From Jacaranda mimosifolia (lineage: Eukaryota; Streptophyta; Magnoliopsida; Lamiales; Bignoniaceae): a stretch of 64,000 nt of DNA. A model generated the notes under the pieces. It made no database searches. It saw only the letters and a program-made list of their open reading frames with translations, and was not told the DNA's origin. Position numbers and translations under genes: made by a program. Positions 58,116 to 64,000 of the stretch are shown here, piece after piece. Every line of letters starts with the position of its first letter. The stretch's first letter is position 1. The stretch covers positions 30,955,468 through 31,019,467 of the forward strand of contig CM032129.1 in the NCBI GenBank assembly GCA_018894105.1. Reading direction: 5' to 3'.

Positions 58116-59400
58116 CATTTTATTACAAGGGATGAATTTGTAGTTAGTTTGATGGTAAATTTTTATTTTTGTGAAAAAGATGAATTACAAGTTTGTATTC
58201 CATATATGAAGGCAGTTGAAAAATCAGTCATGGTTATCTTTTTTAAAAAAAAAAAGAGTAAAAGTAAAAAAAAAAAATTTTTTTTTTTTTATTATATTAA
58301 TCTAAATTTTCCAGCATAATGTAATTCTAGCCCCAAGGTTTTAGTCCACAATTACGAGGTTCATAAAGTCATCCATGGTTTGTTAGGTAACCAAAAGTAA
58401 ATATAAACATACATATATATATATGTGTGTGTCTATATATATATATAGCATAGGCCAGGACAGATTTATTGATGTTAGTAATGGAAACAAATGACCATTG
58501 ACTTAATTAGAGCATATTTTATTCAGCTTATGAGTTAAATTTAAATGTTAAGCAATTCTTTTCTTGTAACCAACAGGACCCCTAATCGTTCGACTATTAA
58601 GAATCATAGCCCTAGATCGGTTGTATCAGTGTTAGTCCTAAATTGAAGTGGGTTTGAAGTTGCGGGTACTGATCAGATTAAAATGAGGCCAATTTTCCTT
58701 TTCAAAAAAAAAAAAAATAGTAAAAAGAAAATCTCTGCTTAAAAGTAATTAAAATACAGAACTAAGAAAAAATGAAAAAGTAAAGAAAAATAATCAGCCG
58801 CTGAAATTTGGCTGGTAACCGGAATTAATCCAGCGGCTGCAATATATTTTCCGCGAGCTCTGACTGCGGCTTTCGGATTTTCCACGGTTTACAGCGTGTG
58901 CTATTAAGTTAAATTGAGGGGGCACAATTTCCTTTTACTAAATTATCTTGAATTGTGTTGGTTTTTATTGTAAGCACTACTTTTTTATCTTTATTTTTCT
59001 TAATAATCTATATGAAAGTATTTTGGATCCTCTATTTTTATTTTGTGTTCCATTTTTTATTTCAACTTAATGAATGCACACCAAATGTATTTGAATAGAG
59101 CATTTAGAATGTATCGAAAGTTCGACTGCTATTTGAATCCTTGACCCCTGACTTAAAAAGTGGGACTTATGCCATTGAATCAAAGTCCAGTTAGCTACAT
59201 CGTTCTTTGACTTAATAGAACGTAATTGATCAAGAATAACTGCTTGACGTATGACGCTTATGAAAGCCCATATGACCACCATAAACTGATCTCTTAACCT
59301 TATTAAATATTTTACGCTAACAAATATATAAAGAAATAAAACCACGCCTCTATTAATAGCTATAATTTTTTCAAATCTAATGATAATCATTTAATTGTAC
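58116..59400. other. POE1 D upstream flank
   Basis: 58120-58560 and 58780-59000 are paralogous to 36450-36960 and 37070-37310. 59000-59400 matches 38120-38640, skipping the SINE present in A. It contains a diverged copy of the tRNA-like fragment. No gene is seen. Confidence 0.75.
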
Positions 59401-59694
59401 AAATGTGAACCAAATTGCATGTCTTGCTTGAAGTTTCAAGACACATGATATGGTCAATATATCCCCATAATTGATACTACTATTGACGGAGATTCCATGC
59501 ATGGCTAGAGCGGTTTATGAAGCGCTCCTGTATATCGGCGCCATGATTTTGATTATTCTACCAAACCCTTTTCTTTAATCTCTGCAATTATTGAAAATTA
59601 CAGAAATAGGCCGCTTTCAAACCCCTATAAATTCAGTGCATGAACCGAAAATTAAGCAATTCATCACTCTAAATACACATAAAAATCAAATAAA
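59401..59694 (+). promoter_or_regulatory. promoter of POE1 gene D
   Basis: TATAAAT is at 59626-59632 and CATGCATG at 59496-59503. The region is nearly identical to the promoter of gene A, including AAGCGCTCCTGTATATCGG and the leader. Confidence 0.65.
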
Positions 59695-60351
59695 ATGGCT
59701 TTCGTTCGTTCAGGAAATGCCTTTGTGCCTCTACTGCTTTCTCTGCTACTCTGCAGCTCGATCGCAGTTTATGCTGATGAAGTTGGGCCTGATGATATCA
59801 GGCCTACTCCTATTAAACCACCGGTGAAGCCGCCGCCAATTCCTCCACCAAAGAAGATGGTGGCCGTTAAGGGCGTTGTGTACTGCAAGTCATGCAAATA
59901 TTGGGGGACAGACAAACTCTTGGGTGCAGCTCCTCTTCAAGGTTAACTCCAGCTCCATCTTCATAGCTTTTCAAATTAATTACGTAATCTTTTCATGCTA
60001 AATTATAATTAACGAAGTTCATTTGGGTTAACTATTTCTTTGTTTTCAGGGGCTGTGGTGAAGCTTCAATGCAAACACGAGAAATTCCGTTTGGTTGAGC
60101 AAACAAAGGCTGACAAAAAGGGACAGTTCTTCTTCAAACCAGAGAAACTGACGACAGCTTTTGCCAATACGTGCAAGGTGTACTTAGTCTCCTCTCCACT
60201 CTATAAATGCAGCGTTCCCACCAACATCAACGGCGGAGTCGCCGGCGCTATCTTGAGGCATTCTGTAACCACCACATATAACAAGAAGCCTCTTGTGCTG
60301 TATACTGTTGGACCCTTCGCCTTTGCGCCGCGTAGGAAATTATGCTTTTAA
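59695..60351 (+). CDS. POE1 gene D: secreted Ole e 1/extensin-like protein
   Basis: There are two exons, 59695-59941 and 60050-60351 (phase-1 intron of 108 bp, G|GTTAAC to TTTTCAG), giving 182 aa. The signal peptide (1-27) differs from gene A by one residue. The proline-rich linker (37-52, PIKPPVKPPPIPPP) is slightly longer than in A. The Ole e 1 domain has six cysteines (C64, C67, then LQC, NTC, YKC, KLC). The C-terminus ends RRKLCF instead of KKLCYHY. It has the NINGG motif and RHS where A has KHS. The frame is open and likely functional. The function is extracellular or cell-wall related by family, with no closer assignment possible. Confidence 0.93.
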
Positions 60352-60874
60352 TTATTACAAACTACTCATAATAACACATATATACTAGCTGGCCAGCTCG
60401 CTAGCTAGCATCGTTTGTTTACAAGATTTTGAATAAGTTTGGTCTGTCAAGTGGTGAGATGATGAACCTTATCTCTTTCTAATAAGTTGTCTCCCAGCTT
60501 TGCTTTGTTCTGGCTGGATTAATGCTTTATTGCAGTGGTACAGTAATAAACAATGAGTTCTTGAAACTCTTTTGAACTTTTCAGAACTATTGCATGGTTT
60601 CACTTCCATTATTCACTACAATTTTGTCATTTTTGACTTTATGTTCTCTCTCTTTTTCCTTTTTCTTTTTAATTATAAAAAGTTTTAATGAGTTCACAGT
60701 AACTACTACGGTCAGGGCATGCCTTGAATCCGATTGAAGCTTATAAGAGTACTTATACATTGTTCATCATCAAAGTACAATTCACATCGATTGAAGGAGT
60801 CGAACATGTGACCTTTGTGTGAGCCTGTGCAAGTGTGCCAACATCTGTTAGCATTGAGTTTCTGTTCAAATTAA
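60352..60874. other. POE1 D downstream flank
   Basis: This is the 3' UTR-like stretch and the flank matching 39566-40068, ending in TTCAAATTAA just before the MITE. No separate gene. Confidence 0.75.
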
Positions 60875-61322
60875 GAGGGTGTTTGGATAAAAAGTTTTGA
60901 TAATTTTTTTTAGGAAAAATGCAAAATTGGTCCCGTGACTTTACCCCATTGGGAAATTTCGACTTTATCTTTTCGGGCTGTAATTTTGATATTACTAGCT
61001 TTTGAATTTTGGCAATTTGATGACAAATTCAGCCTGAAGTCATTTGCAATAAGCTCAATCCTACATGGCATATGATGTGGCACCACTTGTCCTACTTTTC
61101 CCCTGAGTGGCAATGACGTGGCAATTCAACTTGCCACGTTAGCAAATATGAAAATAATAAGTAAAAAATAAATTTATGTATAAAAAATAGTAAAATAAAG
61201 ACATAAAAAATAAAAAAAGCCAAAAAAATGAAAATGTATATATACATATATAAATTTTAAATACATAAATATATAATATATGTACATACATACATACATA
61301 TATATATACCCCAACATGCCAA

Positions 61323-61362
61323 CCCCCCCCCCCCCCCCCCAAAAAAAAAAAAAAAAAAAAAA
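61323..61362. repeat. poly(C)18-poly(A)22 tract
   Basis: Eighteen C are followed directly by 22 A inside the Mutator-like element. The length may be affected by sequencing error. Confidence 0.8.
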
Positions 61363-61532
61363 CCGTGGCCATGGCTAGGCCATTACAGATTTGGTCTCTG
61401 GCCAGGCCGCCTCAGCCTGGCGGCGGTAGGCGAACGTTGGCCAACGGCCAAGTTGAGGGGAAGGGGTGTGGTAGTTGGGGCGGAGGGGAGGAGTGCTGGA
61501 GGGGAAGAGTGGGGATTTCTTCTTCTTCTTCC

Positions 61533-61565
<33 letters not shown>
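61533..61565. repeat. (TTA)n microsatellite
   Basis: About eleven TTA units directly follow a (TTC)n stretch at the edge of the GC-rich interior. Confidence 0.9.
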
Positions 61566-61567
<2 letters not shown>

Positions 61568-62700
61568 TTGAATTCTTTATTTATACTAATTGAATAATTG
61601 AATTATTTTAGAATAATTTTTATTTTAATATTATTATGTAATTTATAATTATATAGTTAGGATGATGGACTTAAAATTTTATTGTTTAAATTTTATTTTA
61701 CTATATTTGAATTAATAAATAAAATATATTTATATTTAATAGATTTATTTTAGATGTATTTATCATTTTAATATTATTATGTAATTTTGAATTATATAGA
61801 TAATAGGATAGATTTAAATTTTTATTGTTTAATTTTTATTTCATTTTTAACTTAATAAATAAAGTCAACAAAATTTATTTAAATTTTTAGATATTTTACT
61901 ATTTTAACATTATTAAATATTTTAACTTAATATTATTAAATTTTTAGATATTTGATATTTTAAATTCTAATGTGCAAGTTTTTTTTAGGACTCAATTAAT
62001 TAAATTCGATAATTTAACAAATGGGATACATGTGTATGTGTGTTTATATATGTGAATATATATAAGTATATAAATATTTTTCAAGATTTATCTATATATT
62101 TTTTTTATCCTTTTGCTTTTTTCAATTTTTATTTACCTTTTTTTTATTTTTTGTGCAACTTTTTCCTTTTATTTTTTTGTCTAGTAAAATACATGGTAAG
62201 AAGGGGTTACCACACCACATGCCAATTAGGAGAGAGGATGTGACGTGGCGCCACATAGGATCGAGCCGATTGCAAATGAAAGGTTAAATTTGTCCTCAAA
62301 TTGCCAAAATTCAAAAGCTAATGTGCCAAAATTGCGACCCAAAAAGATAAAGTCAAAATTTGCCAGTATGGTATAGTTATGGGACCAATTTTGCATTTTT
62401 CCATTTTTTTTTTTATAGAAAGGAGCTTATAAGATTTTAAAATAAAATGTTATGAGCTTATAAACTCTTTTAAAAAAAGTAAGGATACCTTAACTTATTT
62501 TTGAGATATTTACAAACCCCTTTATTTTTGACCATTTTAATTGTAAAATTGACATTATTAACATTTTATAAGCTCCAACATCTTATTTTATTCAAATACT
62601 TTAACAACTTATTTTAAAAATAAAATCTAACATCTTATAAACTCCAAAAACATCTTATAAAATGTAGGAGCTTATAAGATGTTTTAAATAAGCTTTGCAA

Positions 62701-63777
62701 GTCACTCATTAGATTGAAATTTAAAAATTTATTTCAAATATAACAAATCACTTTTCACAATATTTATAAATTCTCAATTTTATTTTTGTATAATTTAATT
62801 TTTTAGGTACTTTATTAATCGTATAGATATCAAAATGTGTGTGTGTGTATATATATAAATTTCATTTAAAAAATGTATTGAACAAACTGTCCTACTGTAC
62901 TTTTTCCTTATTTTCCCTATTTATTTTTAAAATTTTACAATTTTAAAAATCTAAGTATAATTTATAAATTTAGAGCTAACAAATTCTTGACATTCTACAA
63001 GTTATTGAAATTCAAAATATCTTCAAATTTAATATTTTTAATGAAATATTAATTTTATATTATTTAATAATAAATTTTCTTTCTTAAAATATTAAAAAAG
63101 ATATTATTTATTTTTTAATCACATGAAGTGAAATGAATATTATACTTACTGTATTGGGCACATGTTAGTAGTTATCAATTTTTCATTGACATGCCCAATG
63201 AAGAATAACACATACCAATTTTAATTTGATTGCCTAAAAGGCATCTAAATATTTATTTTTTCAATTCAAACATCAACTTTATGTGAACGCATTTCAAGAA
63301 TAGAATTCCACACTTCATCAATTCACGAGAAGTACCTCAATTCCGATCTGGTGCAGAATCATCCAACATCTAATTGTGTTTCTGGCCCGGCCGATCCCAA
63401 GGAATTAGTCCACAATCACAAGGTTCATCCAGCTTAGCTGGCCTGGTTCGGTGGCTAATTTGTTTGGTATCCTAAATTTTTAAATATATAGGTTTGACAT
63501 AGGCTATAGGACATGGTTTTTTATGTTAATTGTTAATAATGGAAACAAATGATCATCCATTGACTTTTATCATGCATGCTTATTTTAAAAATCTTGAATA
63601 AATAAATTAATATATTTTACTCACTTCATAAGTTCACATTATCTGTAGCAATAAGAAAAACTTTATTTGAGAAAAGATATTAAATTACAGGAAAAGAAAA
63701 AAAAAAAAGAAAGAAGAGAAAATCAATATTTATAGCTGCTGAATTTGGCTGATAAGCGGGGATCATGGATTAATTTA
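62701..63777. other. upstream flank of a fifth POE1 block (E)
   Basis: 62703-62810 continues the D flank. 63395-63600 (CCCAAGGAATTAGTCCACAA, GACATGGTTTTTTATGTTAA) and 63730-63760 (GCTGAATTTGGCTGATAAGC) are diverged copies of the flanks at 27.5, 36.7 and 58.3 kb and at 37.07 and 58.8 kb. By analogy a further POE1 copy would begin roughly 1-2 kb past the right edge. Confidence 0.6.
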
Positions 63778-64000
63778 GAGGGTGTTTGGGTGAGTTTATA
63801 AGCTTCTCAAAATATCTTATAAGATGTTTAAAAACTTATAAGACGATAAAAGGAGTTTGATAAATTTTTTTCTAAAAAGAGCTTATAAGTTTCTAAAATA
63901 AAATGTTAGAAGCTTATAAGATTCTTTTTTAAAAAAGTAAAAAGCTCATAACTTATTTTGAAGATATTAACAAGCTAGCTTAATTTTGATTTTATAAATT
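63778..64000 (+). mobile_element. Harbinger-like MITE, cut by the window edge
   Basis: GAGGGTGTTTGGGTGAG follows a TTA at 63775-63777, and the body aligns with 23936-24160. The right half lies outside the window. Confidence 0.8.

Larger units (their letters stand above)
60913..62402. mobile_element. Mutator-like element with GC-rich interior, copy 2
   Basis: The 1490-bp element has ends GGAAAAATGCAAAATTGGTC and GACCAATTTTGCATTTTTCC, exact inverse over 20 bp. Inner mirrored blocks (AAATTTCGACTTTATCTTTT, GTGGCACCACTT) extend the repeats. It belongs to the family at 56382-58115. The GC-rich interior (61363-61510, GGCCGCCTCAGCCTGG) differs from that of copy 1. The AT-rich right half (TTGAATTATATAG) is shared. 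It is inserted in a T-run, so the duplication cannot be defined. Confidence 0.82.
60875..62700 (+). mobile_element. Harbinger-like MITE split by a Mutator-like element
   Basis: It starts GAGGGTGTTTGGATAAAAAG and after 38 bp is interrupted by the element at 60913-62402. It resumes with AAGGAGCTTATAAGATTTT and runs to about 62700. The last dozen bases of the right terminal repeat are missing. The flank of gene A at 40060-40080 shows the empty site (AAATTAAGTCATTC), so this insertion followed the block duplication. Confidence 0.82.

Overview
The window is nuclear DNA of a flowering plant, most likely a eudicot. It is AT-rich, its genes are spliced with GT-AG introns, and it has plant-type tRNA genes, a plant Raf-like kinase, a plant eIF3d and a plant-specific Ole e 1/extensin-type secreted protein family. 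A short chloroplast tRNA fragment is embedded in it, and well over half of the sequence is transposable-element material. The species cannot be named from the sequence.

Left part (1-21.3 kb). The 5' end of a decayed Athila-type LTR retrotransposon leaves the window on the left. A tRNA-Gly(GCC)/tRNA-Phe(GAA) pair stands at 3.7 kb on the + strand and a second pair, inverted, at 14.6 kb. In both pairs the two tRNAs are only 11-12 nt apart with no T4 terminator between them. Between the pairs lies a three-exon Raf-like protein kinase gene (8.3-10.4 kb, 495 aa). An intronless eIF3d gene follows (16.6-18.4 kb, 580 aa), then a small predicted protein of unknown function (21.05 kb).

Right part (22-64 kb). 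This is a tandemly duplicated Ole e 1/extensin-like (POE1) locus heavily invaded by transposons. Four copies are visible: B (33.8-34.5 kb, exon 2 only, split by a MITE), A (38.9-39.6 kb, intact), C (43.1-43.8 kb, 5' truncated and with an in-frame stop) and D (59.7-60.4 kb, intact). The upstream flank of a fifth block runs off the right edge. Sequence traits pair B with C and A with D, so the array looks like a duplicated two-gene unit (B-A, then C-D) in which both B/C-type members died and both A/D-type members survived.

Transposable elements are unusually easy to delimit because the paralogous blocks act as empty-site references. They include a CACTA element (27.9-33.1 kb) inside a hAT-like relic, Mutator-like elements with long terminal inverted repeats (22.7, 56.4 and 60.9 kb), a 386/387-bp Harbinger-like MITE family, a SINE family (one copy itself split by a hAT MITE), and a 9.8-kb Tat-lineage Ty3/Gypsy element (45.3-55.2 kb) with 419-bp LTRs and an antisense ORF. 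A second Tat-type fragment at 40.4-42.8 kb carries the same kind of antisense ORF. In both, a TATA box lies upstream of the antisense ORF.

I found no convincing wholly new system. The items most worth a second look are the tRNA-Gly/tRNA-Phe dicistron-like pairs, the pairwise survival and decay in the POE1 array, and the antisense transcription units of the Tat elements.
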